Shown one piece after another: positions 7,768 through 16,224 of a stretch of 39,685 bases of DNA. Every line of letters starts with the position of its first letter. Position 1 is the first letter of the stretch. This DNA is from Longimicrobiaceae bacterium. Lineage in GTDB: Bacteria; Gemmatimonadota; Gemmatimonadetes; Longimicrobiales; Longimicrobiaceae. The notes beneath the pieces are model-generated. The model was not told the DNA's origin. It saw nothing but the letters and a program-made list of their open reading frames with translations, and searched no databases. Location of the stretch: assembly GCA_035696245.1 (NCBI GenBank), contig DASRQW010000029.1:1-39685 (forward strand), read 5' to 3'. A program made the position numbers and the translations under genes.

Positions 7768-10700
7768 TCATCTTCCTGAACCAGGCCGAGCGAAGTTGAT
7801 ATCTTGGGTCGCCCAGTTGACCGCCGTTGCAATCTGCTCTGCATTCCAGAGCAGAGGAAGGCGCTCATCGAGGGTAACCGCCCCTCCGTTCATCCGACTC
7901 TCAATTAAATTACCAAACGGCACCCCTCTCCACGCCGCTACTTCCCAGCAGCGTTGTGCTTCCCGCCGTACGTCTGGATTTTCGATTTCGTAGGCCAATA
8001 CCAGGAATAATCCATACAATTCCTCTCCACTCAAGTCACTACGGATGGGATGCGGCGACCTCCATTTCATCCCTCCTGCCCATGTGAGAATAACACCAAA
8101 ATGAGTAATCCCCCACAGACTATATTCACTGATGACTTGCTCCATTATTCGAAGGATACCGCGCATCACACCATCAAGGTAGCCGCTTCCGTGGACGGAG
8201 GATAACGCCCACAACGCAGCCAGTGCAGTGAGAGAAACCCTCCCGCTCCCGTAAGCCCTGTAATGTCGCTGTCTGCTAAAAGATCGTCCCCCTTGCCACC
8301 GGTTCATCTGCTCTGGCGTAATCTGACCACGGAGGCATGCATCATAAGCAGTGTTGAAATCACTCTGGCTAAGACGGACGATTTGTTGTTCATAGGTATT
8401 TGCTACCTGCTCAGAAAAATTCACAAAATGCTCTGCCGGACCAGAACTCGGGATGCCACTCTGAAGGTGCGGCCGCAATACCATTCCCATCGGTAAACCA
8501 ACTTCGAAACTAGCGATTATCATCTGATCATCATCAAGGGTGTTCGCTTCGAGTATCGCCTCTTTTAGACCAGCCGAGACTCCAGGCCGATTCTCGGGTG
8601 CAACCCAGATGAGACCCATGAGGATGTCCAAAATGAGTTTATTTTCCGATTCAACCTCACTATTCGCATTCGGCGTCAAGAACTCCGAGTTGGTAGCGAG
8701 TTGTGTGATTACGCGCTCCGCGGAGTACTTCGCAATGGCCCGTGTAGTGGGAGGGCTTGGTACCAAAAATTCCAAGCACCGAGCAGCGAAAGAAAGTAGG
8801 GACCAAGACTCTACGTCGGAATCTTTCTGGGTCTCAGCAAGCACTCTTGCCAGCAACCGATCCCCACCACCCTCGGCTTCGCTATTCTTGATTTGGAAAG
8901 CTAATTGAGAAACCATGTCCCACTCTCGCCGCGCTAGCTTGGGCAGCAATACTTCGGCTAAAGCATCAGCCGTCTCGTGAGTACGGTTCAAATACAGAGC
9001 CGCAAAGTATTCAAGAAATGTCCGGTGCGTAAATTGATACAGCTCAACTCCTTGTCCATTGCTCCCAGTATTGGTGAAGACCCATGCTCTTCCTCGACAG
9101 TACTCAACAAAATCGCGTGCATATGCTTCAGCCTCATCGCGATCCTCAAATCGCTTTGGGGCTAAGTAATCAACGGCCTTTAGAATCAGTTGATCCTCAG
9201 TGACTCCCGTTTGCAAAGTCTCGTTCGAGTAAATCCAATACGCCAAGTAGGCTAGGGGGGGCCTGAAGTCGGATTCGAATCGGAAACGGACCGGAATTTC
9301 ACGCTTCCGATCCCACTTATCGAACATCATTTCTGCGCATTTTCGATAAACGTCGGGACGATTGATCGGAATGTAATTCTCTGCTCGGTAAATAGTACAC
9401 ATCAAACCCAACATCAAGGGATTTGACCGCAGATCAGGGACCGAAGCACTCTCCGTCCAAAACGCCGTTATTTTTCTTCTCGCGTGCTCTGGGCGGGCTT
9501 CCTCCTCAAGCATAAACCATTTACTGACATATTCTTGCGCCTGAGCTTCGGTGAACGGCGCCAATTTGAATATTTCGAACGCACCCGGATCAAGGGGAGC
9601 TTGCTCGTATCCTACTTCCCTTGACGTCACAATGACCGGAGTAGCTGGGTACAGGTGACAGAACGACTCCACTTGAGCACTTACCTTCTGTCGCTGATTC
9701 GTCTCCAAAAGTTCATCGAGTCCATCGAAAATGACGATGGCGCGGCCATTAAGAAGCAGGTATTCAAACGCACCTGAGGGAGGATCTGTCTGGTAGGAGG
9801 AGCGTGCGTTCTCACTAATATATTGCAATATAGATAACTGGCGATTCGTCTTCTCAGCGACATACTCCCTGAGGACCACGAGGATCGGTGTTGGCGCCCG
9901 CTCCCCACAGGAAGTTGCGTCCGGAGCTTTCGATAAATTGAAGCACAGTTTAGTGGCGAGCGTGGACTTTCCTCCTCCGGGATTTCCCAGGATCACGGTC
10001 CGATGCATACGCCCCAGCATCTCCGGGATCCCGAGCGCCTCTACGACTCGCCCTTCCGGCTCTGTGGGTTCAACGAAACTAGGACTGACATAGAGGTCGT
10101 CCAATTTCACCTTTTGAGCCCCGCTGAGGTGGGGTGGGACAATAACACCATGGCGCGCATTCATCACATTACGAAATTTATCTTCGAACTGCAGAACTCC
10201 CTCCAAACTGGTTCGGGTCTCTCGACGGAGGGCAGTAATACTCTTACTAATCGCGCGTATCTCGTCGCGAAGGATATTTGTCCGCACCGCGTTCAGAGCA
10301 TCAACTGCCGCGAGGGAGCCTAATTCGACTTCAACTTTCAGTGCATACCGCACACCTTCAAGGATGGCGGTGAAAAGCTCGCCTGATGGTATCTTCTTAC
10401 GCTCCTCATCCAAGTGGAAATGTAGTTGTACAAGAAGGTCAAAACGAGTTCTCAGGTCGGCCATGTAGGCTTCCTCACTCATCCACTCTACGGCGAACAT
10501 CTGCCGAACAACTGACTCAACCTCCGGTGAAGATAGAAAGTCAACAATTTCTCTCGGCTGTCCGATGCTATCGAACTTCCTGGAGCGCGCGATTTGGGTA
10601 CACGCGGTCTGAAGTGACTGTGATGCCGTTCTATCCGGATTCTGTTCAAGTTTTTGTCTCGCGCGTACGACAGCCTGTTCGACACCAGGGTTTGTCTGAG

Positions 10701-10788
10701 CGTGAAGGGATTTCGCGACCCTGCCAATGACAGTGGTCAGCCCATTTGCGACTAGGCCTGTTGATATTGAAACAGTAATTGGATCCAT
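7768..10788 (-). CDS. NACHT-domain STAND NTPase, probable antiphage defence protein
   Basis: A 1006-residue protein built as a STAND/NLR-like ATPase. An N-terminal helical region (1-250) has no recognisable nuclease, TIR or protease motif. The NACHT module follows: Walker A GNPGGGKST (268-276), Walker B with the extra acidic residue FDGLDEL (354-360), sensor VIVTSR (385-390), the RSNPLMLGLM helix (about 454-463), and a winged-helix signature FTHRTFLEYFAA (586-597). The remaining 400 residues are helical without clear LRR or TPR repeats and would be the sensor. Bacterial NACHT proteins are known antiphage NLR relatives. The gene is much AT-richer than both neighbours with different codon use, which points to transfer. 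ATG start with AGGTG 8 nt upstream. No partner gene is adjacent. Confidence 0.9.
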   Translation of the reverse strand: MDPITVSISTGLVANGLTTVIGRVAKSLHAQTNPGVEQAVVRARQKLEQNPDRTASQSLQTACTQIARSRKFDSIGQPREIVDFLSSPEVESVVRQMFAVEWMSEEAYMADLRTRFDLLVQLHFHLDEERKKIPSGELFTAILEGVRYALKVEVELGSLAAVDALNAVRTNILRDEIRAISKSITALRRETRTSLEGVLQFEDKFRNVMNARHGVIVPPHLSGAQKVKLDDLYVSPSFVEPTEPEGRVVEALGIPEMLGRMHRTVILGNPGGGKSTLATKLCFNLSKAPDATSCGERAPTPILVVLREYVAEKTNRQLSILQYISENARSSYQTDPPSGAFEYLLLNGRAIVIFDGLDELLETNQRQKVSAQVESFCHLYPATPVIVTSREVGYEQAPLDPGAFEIFKLAPFTEAQAQEYVSKWFMLEEEARPEHARRKITAFWTESASVPDLRSNPLMLGLMCTIYRAENYIPINRPDVYRKCAEMMFDKWDRKREIPVRFRFESDFRPPLAYLAYWIYSNETLQTGVTEDQLILKAVDYLAPKRFEDRDEAEAYARDFVEYCRGRAWVFTNTGSNGQGVELYQFTHRTFLEYFAALYLNRTHETADALAEVLLPKLARREWDMVSQLAFQIKNSEAEGGGDRLLARVLAETQKDSDVESWSLLSFAARCLEFLVPSPPTTRAIAKYSAERVITQLATNSEFLTPNANSEVESENKLILDILMGLIWVAPENRPGVSAGLKEAILEANTLDDDQMIIASFEVGLPMGMVLRPHLQSGIPSSGPAEHFVNFSEQVANTYEQQIVRLSQSDFNTAYDACLRGQITPEQMNRWQGGRSFSRQRHYRAYGSGRVSLTALAALWALSSVHGSGYLDGVMRGILRIMEQVISEYSLWGITHFGVILTWAGGMKWRSPHPIRSDLSGEELYGLFLVLAYEIENPDVRREAQRCWEVAAWRGVPFGNLIESRMNGGAVTLDERLPLLWNAEQIATAVNWATQDINFARPGSGR

Positions 10789-10881
10789 AGTGATAGCACC
10801 TGTGTTGTGGCTAATAAGCGGGCAACCAAGCGGTTACCAGTGTGAACCACCGCGAAGCCAACGATGCGCAGCGGCGCGGAG

Positions 10882-11697
10882 TCACTTGCCTTTCTCGATG
10901 GCGTTGCGGGCCATGCGGTCCACGGTGCCGGGGGAGAGCAGCTTGAGCCACATCCCCAGCTTGGCGCGGCCGGTCATCACCACCTCGCGCTTGCGGCGCG
11001 CGGCGGCGTCCAGGGTGATGCGGGCGCACGTCTCCGCGGTCATCACCTCCGATTCGCGGACGGGGCTGTTGCCGTGGCCCAGCGGCTTGCCGTCGGCGCC
11101 GAACGCGCGCTCGCGGATCTCCGTGGCGACGAAGCCGGGGTGCACCATCGTCACCGTCACGCCCGTGCCGTCCAGCTCGATGCGTATGGAGTCGAAGAAG
11201 CCCGCCATGGCGTGCTTGCTGGCGGCGTAGCCGCTGCGGGTGGGCACGCCCGTCTTCGCCGTCAGGCTGCCGATGCCCACGATGCGGCCGCGGGTGCGCT
11301 TCAGGTGCGGCAGCACGTAGTGGGTGCAGAACAGGCTGCCCAGGTAGTTGATGCGCATGATGCGCTCGAACACGGACAGGTCGCTCACCTCGTCGAAGGG
11401 CGCCCACATGCCGATTCCCGCGTTGTTGATCAGCGTGTCCACGCGCCCGAATTCGTCCACCGCGCGCTGCACGAGGGCCGCGCACTGCGCCTGGTCACCC
11501 ACGTCGGTGGGGACGGCGATGGCGCGGCCGCCCATCATGCGGCACTCCTCGGCCACGGCTTCCAGCCGCTCCGGCTCGCGCGCGGCGAGCGCCAGCCACG
11601 CGCCCTGGCCCGCGAGCTGGTGCGCCATCTCGCGCCCGATGCCCGCGGACGCGCCCGTCAGCACGACTACGTTCTCGCGGAATGCGGCGGTGGTCAT
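10882..11697 (-). CDS. Short-chain dehydrogenase/reductase
   Basis: A 271-residue classical SDR using NAD(P). It has the cofactor loop TGASAGIG (14-21), NNAG (91-94), the catalytic Ser144, Tyr157 and Lys161 (YAASK), and a PGFVAT segment after the active site. A basic C-terminal tail (RRKREVVMTGRAKLGMWLKLL) with a weakly amphipathic end is typical of SDRs annotated as acting on lipid-like substrates, but the substrate cannot be read from the sequence. It is monocistronic: a NACHT gene begins 93 nt downstream of its stop and a long gene-free interval lies upstream. Confidence 0.9.
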   Translation of the reverse strand: MTTAAFRENVVVLTGASAGIGREMAHQLAGQGAWLALAAREPERLEAVAEECRMMGGRAIAVPTDVGDQAQCAALVQRAVDEFGRVDTLINNAGIGMWAPFDEVSDLSVFERIMRINYLGSLFCTHYVLPHLKRTRGRIVGIGSLTAKTGVPTRSGYAASKHAMAGFFDSIRIELDGTGVTVTMVHPGFVATEIRERAFGADGKPLGHGNSPVRESEVMTAETCARITLDAAARRKREVVMTGRAKLGMWLKLLSPGTVDRMARNAIEKGK

Positions 11698-12156
11698 GGC
11701 GGGCGGCTCCGGGTGCGAGTCACGGTAGATGAGGGGCGGACGATGATGCGCATCTTACGGTGTGACGCAGGGCGGGGGGAAGGGGCCCTCACCCGGCTCG
11801 TAAAACTCGCCTGCCCTCTCCCACAAACTGCGTGGGAGAGGGAACGGTGGTTTCGCGGCCGGCAGGGTGCGCGGGTCGAGTGTGCCTCCTCGCTGCGGTA
11901 GCGCTGGCGGGACTCGCGCTGCGCGCTGCGTGGGTGGGCGGCTCGAGGAAGCGCGTCGCACCGGCAAGGCTCACGGCTGCGAGTGCGCTGCTAACCCACG
12001 ACACTGCTTGGGCTTGTAGGGGTGCGATTCATCGCATCCGAGATGCTTACGAATGCGCAGACGTCCGCCTGCTCGGGCGCAACTCCACGACGAGACGACC
12101 GAAATCGACGCTACGCATCCGCGAACTCGTCACGCATCCGCGGATTCGCCCACGAG
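11698..12156. other. Gene-free interval with a dispersed palindrome
   Basis: About 460 nt without a credible gene. It contains copy 2 of the G/C palindrome (11783-11843) and a short imperfect palindrome GTGCGATTCATCGCAT near 12020. Open frames across it give Arg/Ser/Ala-rich products and no ribosome site. The promoter of the SDR gene should lie at its left end. Confidence 0.5.
11783..11843. repeat. Dispersed G/C palindromic repeat, copy 2
   Basis: It contains CTCTCCCACAAACTGCGTGG followed by GAGAGGG, a near-perfect hairpin with a short AAACTGC loop. The left arm carries GGGGCCCTCACCCGGCTCG. The hairpin core matches copy 1. Confidence 0.75.
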
Positions 12157-12158
12157 AA

Positions 12159-12189
12159 ACGGCCCCGCAATTTCAGCGGGGCCGTTTTT
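12159..12189 (-). terminator. Intrinsic terminator, possibly bidirectional, at the end of the catabolic cluster
   Basis: A perfect 10-bp stem ACGGCCCCGC/GCGGGGCCGT (12159-12168 with 12176-12185) has a 7-nt loop. On the minus strand it follows the last gene of the cluster by about 80 nt with a TTTC tail. On the plus strand the tail is TTTTT, which is the better terminator, but no plus-strand gene precedes it. Confidence 0.7.
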
Positions 12190-12268
12190 CGCATCGTCCA
12201 TTGCCATCAACAACAATCGAGATCATTCCGTCTGACGTGAATCGCCGGAAGGTGATCCGTCGGGGAAG

Positions 12269-13021
12269 CTACTTCGGCAGTAGGCTAGCGGCGCGGGCGG
12301 AGAGCGAGTCGAGGGCGGCGTAGGGTTCGGCGCGGCCTGTAGCGACGTCGTAGACGAAGGCGCGCTCGGGCCAGCGTTCCTGCGGCAGATCCGGGTCCGC
12401 GGACGGGACGAGGGCGAGTACGAGTATGCGGCCCGGCGCGAGCGGGGTGGCGGCGCGGACGACGTATGGCGGGGGGAGGACGCGGCGGAGGTTCGAGCCG
12501 TCCAGGCCGCTCACGTAGACCGTGCTGGAATCGGAGCCGGTGAGCAGGCCGTCGCCGTTCGTGTCGCGAAAGGTGACATGGTAGATGATCCAGGCCTGCG
12601 CGGAATCGGGGCCGGCGCCGGGGAGGCCGACGTCGTCCACGAACGCGGGCCTGTCGAGCAGGAGCCGTCCAGTGCCTCCTCCGGGTGGGAGGAAGATGAC
12701 GTTGACCACCGACTGGACACGCCCGCGGGAACTGTACGCATCCTCTTCCGCGTCGCCGCCCGCGCGGCGGACCTCGGTCATGCGCCACGCAGTGCCGGGG
12801 ATCGCCCGCGGCGCGTCGAAGCGCGCGGCACGGAGCGGCGCCGCATCTCCCGACGCCGGCTTAGCGCCGGACGTGCTCGCCGCGGGCCCAGCATCTCCCG
12901 AACCGGAGGTGGCGTACGAGACCACGCTCGCCACCGTCCCGACGACGAGCCCGGCCAGCACGAGCACGCCGATGGCGAGCCATACGGCCTTTGCCGCACG
13001 GTCGAGCGACGGGCGCGTCAC
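12269..13021 (-). CDS. Membrane-anchored protein of unknown function
   Basis: A 250-residue protein with one N-terminal transmembrane segment (about residues 11-38), an Ala/Gly/Ser-rich linker, and an extracytoplasmic domain of about 180 residues. That domain contains DTNGDGLLTGSD (153-164), which looks like an EF-hand/dockerin-type Ca-binding loop, and ends in a beta-rich region with PYVVRAATPL and YDVATGR, like a propeller-blade fragment. The GTG start overlaps the RidA stop (GTGA), so it is the coupled last gene of the catabolic cluster. I do not recognise the family, and its link to the pathway may only be positional. Confidence 0.75.
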   Translation of the reverse strand: MTRPSLDRAAKAVWLAIGVLVLAGLVVGTVASVVSYATSGSGDAGPAASTSGAKPASGDAAPLRAARFDAPRAIPGTAWRMTEVRRAGGDAEEDAYSSRGRVQSVVNVIFLPPGGGTGRLLLDRPAFVDDVGLPGAGPDSAQAWIIYHVTFRDTNGDGLLTGSDSSTVYVSGLDGSNLRRVLPPPYVVRAATPLAPGRILVLALVPSADPDLPQERWPERAFVYDVATGRAEPYAALDSLSARAASLLPK

Positions 13022-13425
13022 GGCACCACCGCCGTCGCCTCGATCTCCACCTTGGCGCGGGGCTCCAGCAGGCCCGCAACGACCACCACCGCCATCGCCG
13101 GAAAGTGCTTTCCGAAGACCTCGCGATACGCCGCGCCGATGCCGCGCCCGTCCGCCATGTAGGCCTCGCGGTCGGTGATGTACCACGTGAGGCGGACCAC
13201 GTGGCGCGGCTCCGCGCCGCCCGCGGCGAGCACGGCGGCCACGTTCCGTAGCGCCTGACCCACCTGCGCCGTGAAGTCGTCCGTCTCGAACTCTCCCGTC
13301 GCCGGGTTCCAGCCGATCTGGCCGGAGGCGAAGACCATCCGCCCGCTGGCGCCCACGCCGTCTGCGTAGCCTTTCGGGCGCGCCCAGCCTTCGGGATGCA
13401 GGATCTCCATCTCCCGTTCCGTCAC
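13018..13425 (-). CDS. RidA-family protein lacking the canonical arginine
   Basis: A 135-residue YjgF/YER057c/UK114-fold protein. Canonical RidA hydrolyses reactive enamine/imine intermediates as a trimer. The fold landmarks are here: VFASGQIGWNP (31-41), the QVGQALRNVAAVLAAGG helix and the C-terminal AKVEIEATAV strand. The residue normally Arg in the PAR motif is Met111 (PAM), so it should belong to an Rid subgroup without imine deaminase activity. Such genes are often found next to aromatic-CoA catabolism genes. GTG at 13425 is chosen because GGGAG lies 8 nt upstream and it overlaps the ligase stop; an ATG at 13410 is possible. Confidence 0.9.
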   Translation of the reverse strand: MTEREMEILHPEGWARPKGYADGVGASGRMVFASGQIGWNPATGEFETDDFTAQVGQALRNVAAVLAAGGAEPRHVVRLTWYITDREAYMADGRGIGAAYREVFGKHFPAMAVVVVAGLLEPRAKVEIEATAVVP

Positions 13426-15083
13426 GGCTGCTTCTCCCGCAGGCGGAAGCGCTGGAGCTTGCCGGTGGGAGTGCGCGGAAGCTCGCTCACGAACTCCACC
13501 TGCCGCGGGTACTTGTACGGCGCGATCTGCCCTTTCACCCAGTCCTGCAGCTCCTTCACCGTCGCCGCCGTCTCCTCCGTTCCGTCGCGCAATACGACGA
13601 ACGCCTTGACGACCTGGCCACGCTCCATGTCCGGCACGCCCACCACGCCGCACTCCAGCACCGCGGGGTGGTCTAGCAGCGCGTTCTCCACCTCGGGCCC
13701 GGCGATGTTGTAGCCGGACGAGATGATCATGTCGTCGCCGCGCGCCTGGTACCAGAAGTAGCCGTCCTCGTCCATGCGGTACGCGTCGCCGGTCAGGTTC
13801 CAGCCGTTCTGCACGTACGCGCGCTGCCGCTCCTCGTTGTCCAGGTAGCGGCACCCGGTGGGCCCCTGCACGGCCAGACGGCCGATGGTGCCCGGCGGCA
13901 CCTCGTTCCCGGCGTCGTCCACGATGCGCGCGCGGTAGCCCGGCACCGCGCGCCCGGTCGATCCGGGCCGGATGTCATCTCCCGAAGAGCTGATGAAGAT
14001 GTGCAGCATCTCCGTGGACCCGATGCCATCGATGATGCCCAGGCCGGTGGCGGCGCGCCACGCTTCGAAGGTCGCGGCGGGCAGCGGCTCGCCGGCAGAG
14101 ACGCACTTGCGCAGGCTGGAGAGGTCGTGTGCGGCGACCATGTCCACCATCGCCCGGTACGCGGTGGGCGCGGTGAAGACCACCGTCGCGCGGTGCCCGG
14201 CGATGCCCGCCACCAGGTTGGGCGGCGACGCGTTCTCCAGCAGCAGCGTGGCCGCGCCGATGCGCATGGGGAAGAGGAGGATGCCGCCCAGGCCGTACGT
14301 GAACGCGAGCGGCGGTGATCCGCAGAACAGGTCTTCGGGAGATGCGCGGAGCACGTGCGGCGGAAAGCAGTCGCAGCACGCCAGCACGTCGCGGTGGAAG
14401 TGCACGGTGCCCTTCGCCTGCCCCGTGGTGCCGGACGTGAAGGCGATGAGCGCTACGTCGTCCGCCGCGGTGTCCACGTTGTCGAACTCCGCCGGCTTCC
14501 CCGCTGCCATCGCCTCCAGCGACCCCTCTCCCCCGCCGCCGAACGCCGCGACGGTGCGCAGGACGGGAGATGCGGATCGCGCCGCGTCCAGCTCCTCCGT
14601 CAGTCGGTGATCGGTGAGCGCGATGCCGATCTGCGCCTTGTCGAGGATGGCGGAAAGCTCGCGGCGGCGCAGCAGCGGCATGGTCGCGACGGCGATGCCG
14701 CCCGCCTTGAGCACGGCGAACCAGCACGCAACCATCCACGGGTTGTTGGGCCCCCGCAGCAGCACGCGGTTGCCGGGCACGAGGCCCAGGTCGTCGCGCA
14801 GCACGTGGGCCACGCGGTTCGCCGTCTCCAGCAGCTCGCGGTACGACCACCGCCCGCCGGGGAAGACGAGCGCGGTCCGGTGGCCGCCCTCGCCCTGCGC
14901 CATGCGGTCCAGCAGCTCCGCCGCGCAGTTCAGGCGCGGCGGATACGACAGCTCTGGCAGGCCGGAGTAGTCCATCACCGGCCACTGATCTCGCGGCGGC
15001 AGGTGGTCGCGCGCGAAGGTGTCGAGGTGCGCGGTGGGCGCGGACGGGAGCATGATGGGATCGCTGGTGTGGAGGGGCGTCAC
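13422..15083 (-). CDS. Benzoate-CoA ligase family enzyme, likely 2-aminobenzoate-CoA ligase
   Basis: A 553-residue AMP-forming aryl/acyl-CoA ligase. It has the P-loop TSGTTGQAKG (216-225), the GSTEMLHIF motif, NLTGDAYRMDEDGYFWYQ, and the catalytic Lys542 in PTGKLQRF. The FHRDVLACCDCFPPHVL and PPLAFTYGLGGILLFP stretches resemble enzymes I recall as anthranilate-CoA ligases, which produce 2-aminobenzoyl-CoA from anthranilate, CoA and ATP. Neighbouring genes for a Rid protein, acyl-CoA dehydrogenase, crotonase and SDR support that pathway. The GTG start overlaps the preceding stop and has GGGAG 5 nt upstream. The general class is certain; the substrate is an inference. Confidence 0.9.
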   Translation of the reverse strand: MTPLHTSDPIMLPSAPTAHLDTFARDHLPPRDQWPVMDYSGLPELSYPPRLNCAAELLDRMAQGEGGHRTALVFPGGRWSYRELLETANRVAHVLRDDLGLVPGNRVLLRGPNNPWMVACWFAVLKAGGIAVATMPLLRRRELSAILDKAQIGIALTDHRLTEELDAARSASPVLRTVAAFGGGGEGSLEAMAAGKPAEFDNVDTAADDVALIAFTSGTTGQAKGTVHFHRDVLACCDCFPPHVLRASPEDLFCGSPPLAFTYGLGGILLFPMRIGAATLLLENASPPNLVAGIAGHRATVVFTAPTAYRAMVDMVAAHDLSSLRKCVSAGEPLPAATFEAWRAATGLGIIDGIGSTEMLHIFISSSGDDIRPGSTGRAVPGYRARIVDDAGNEVPPGTIGRLAVQGPTGCRYLDNEERQRAYVQNGWNLTGDAYRMDEDGYFWYQARGDDMIISSGYNIAGPEVENALLDHPAVLECGVVGVPDMERGQVVKAFVVLRDGTEETAATVKELQDWVKGQIAPYKYPRQVEFVSELPRTPTGKLQRFRLREKQP

Positions 15084-15574
15084 GGCGTCTCCCGTGTACG
15101 CGGCCCGTCGTCTCTCGCGCCGGGCTCCGCGGGTGATGTCCGGAGCGAATCCCTGGCGACGCCGAGCAGCTTCAGCAATGCCGTGACCTCACCCGCGTCC
15201 GCGGAGCGCAGCACGAAGCCCTGAGTCGCACGATCGCCGGTGAGCTCGTTCTCGAGGGCGCCAACGTGGCCCAGGTACGTGCCACCACGGTAGAACCTCG
15301 CCAATGCCGGGGGCGACGGCTCGGTGGCGAAGCGAACCTGGTTCCAGCCGGTGAGCCGCTCGTTGGCGAAACGCACCAGCGGCGCGATCTCGGCCGGGTC
15401 GCGCGTCTCGCGCACCACGCGGCGAACCGCTCCGCCGCCGATCACCTCCACGCGGTCCGCTCCCTCGATGCGCGAGAGCGTGATCGGCGGGCCGTCGAGA
15501 ACACGGTTGATCGCGATGAGCCCCAGCGAGAACACCACCGCGACGGCGAGCGTCCACCACGACCGCGCGGTCAC
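15080..15574 (-). CDS. Membrane-anchored protein of unknown function (paralogue of next upstream gene)
   Basis: A 164-residue protein with one N-terminal transmembrane segment (about residues 6-24) and a small extracytoplasmic domain. It is a diverged paralogue of the 158-residue protein encoded just upstream: both share a VIG-GG- strand, then RE-RDPAEIA/REPAEIA, a helix, a TxW stretch and a GGTYLG/GGTFKG strand near the middle. GTG start; the stop overlaps the CoA ligase start. The family is unknown to me. Its position inside an aromatic catabolism cluster suggests co-expression, not necessarily a catalytic role. Confidence 0.7.
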   Translation of the reverse strand: MTARSWWTLAVAVVFSLGLIAINRVLDGPPITLSRIEGADRVEVIGGGAVRRVVRETRDPAEIAPLVRFANERLTGWNQVRFATEPSPPALARFYRGGTYLGHVGALENELTGDRATQGFVLRSADAGEVTALLKLLGVARDSLRTSPAEPGARDDGPRTRETP

Positions 15575-15674
15575 GGCGTCATGGCGGGCTGGCGATGCCG
15601 AGCCTCCGCGTCACCCAGCGCCACGACACGAGCGAGCGGGCTTGCATCGCGAGCGGACGGTCGGGCAGACGACG

Positions 15675-16151
15675 TCAATGCTGCTGCGCGTCGGATGACG
15701 GGCGGCGGGCCTTCATCGCCTCGGGCGGGACGCGGAGGAGGCCGAGGATGCTGTCCACCTCCGGGCGCCCCGCCGGACGGGAGACGAAGGCGCCCTGCCG
15801 CACGGTCTCGAAGAAGTTGGGGCCCACGCCGAAGCTGCCCTTGAAGGTGCCGCCGTCGTACAGCTCGGCACGCACGCGGGGCACGGGCACGCCGTACCAG
15901 GGTGCCGTCCACGACGTCCGCCGCGCGTCCACGAACGAGAGCACGCGCGCGATCTCGGCTGGCTCGCGCACGTCGCGCAGCGTGTCCTTCCCGCCCGCGC
16001 CGATCACCAGCAGGCGGGTGACGCGCCCCACGGGCGGGAACGCCACCTCGGGCCCGCGCAGCAAGCGCGCGGCGGCCACGTTGCCCATCACCACCACCAG
16101 CAGCACGGCCAGCGCCCATCCGCCCAACCAGCCCCAGCGCGACTTCGTCAT
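15675..16151 (-). CDS. Membrane-anchored protein of unknown function
   Basis: A 158-residue protein starting at ATG with AGGAGGG upstream. A single transmembrane helix (about residues 9-28) is followed by a basic residue and a domain containing LLVIGAGGKDTLRDVREPAEIA and ELYDGGTFKGSFGVG. It ends in a hydrophilic tail. It looks like a duplicate of the neighbouring 164-residue protein (same order of motifs, limited identity). No enzymatic motif or conserved Cys/His set was seen. Confidence 0.72.
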   Translation of the reverse strand: MTKSRWGWLGGWALAVLLVVVMGNVAAARLLRGPEVAFPPVGRVTRLLVIGAGGKDTLRDVREPAEIARVLSFVDARRTSWTAPWYGVPVPRVRAELYDGGTFKGSFGVGPNFFETVRQGAFVSRPAGRPEVDSILGLLRVPPEAMKARRPSSDAQQH

Positions 16152-16224
16152 CGTCCCTCCTCTCGTCTCAACATCGGCGGGCGTTCTTCCGCCGCCGTTC
16201 GTCTCCCCTGCCCTCCTGCGAGCC

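Noticed and set aside
7700-10830. Direct repeats (GATAGC/TAGCAC words) at both edges of the NACHT island as integration sites
   Set aside because: The matches are only 6 nt and occur by chance; no tRNA, integrase or inverted ends support integration.
11832-12323. A 163-codon plus-strand frame in the gap after the SDR
   Set aside because: It has no ribosome site, runs through a palindrome and a terminator, and has a biased non-coding composition.
12720-12770. The DTNGDGLLTGSD loop as proof of a dockerin/cellulosome protein
   Set aside because: A single EF-hand-like loop without the duplicated dockerin unit is not enough. It was kept only as a possible calcium site.
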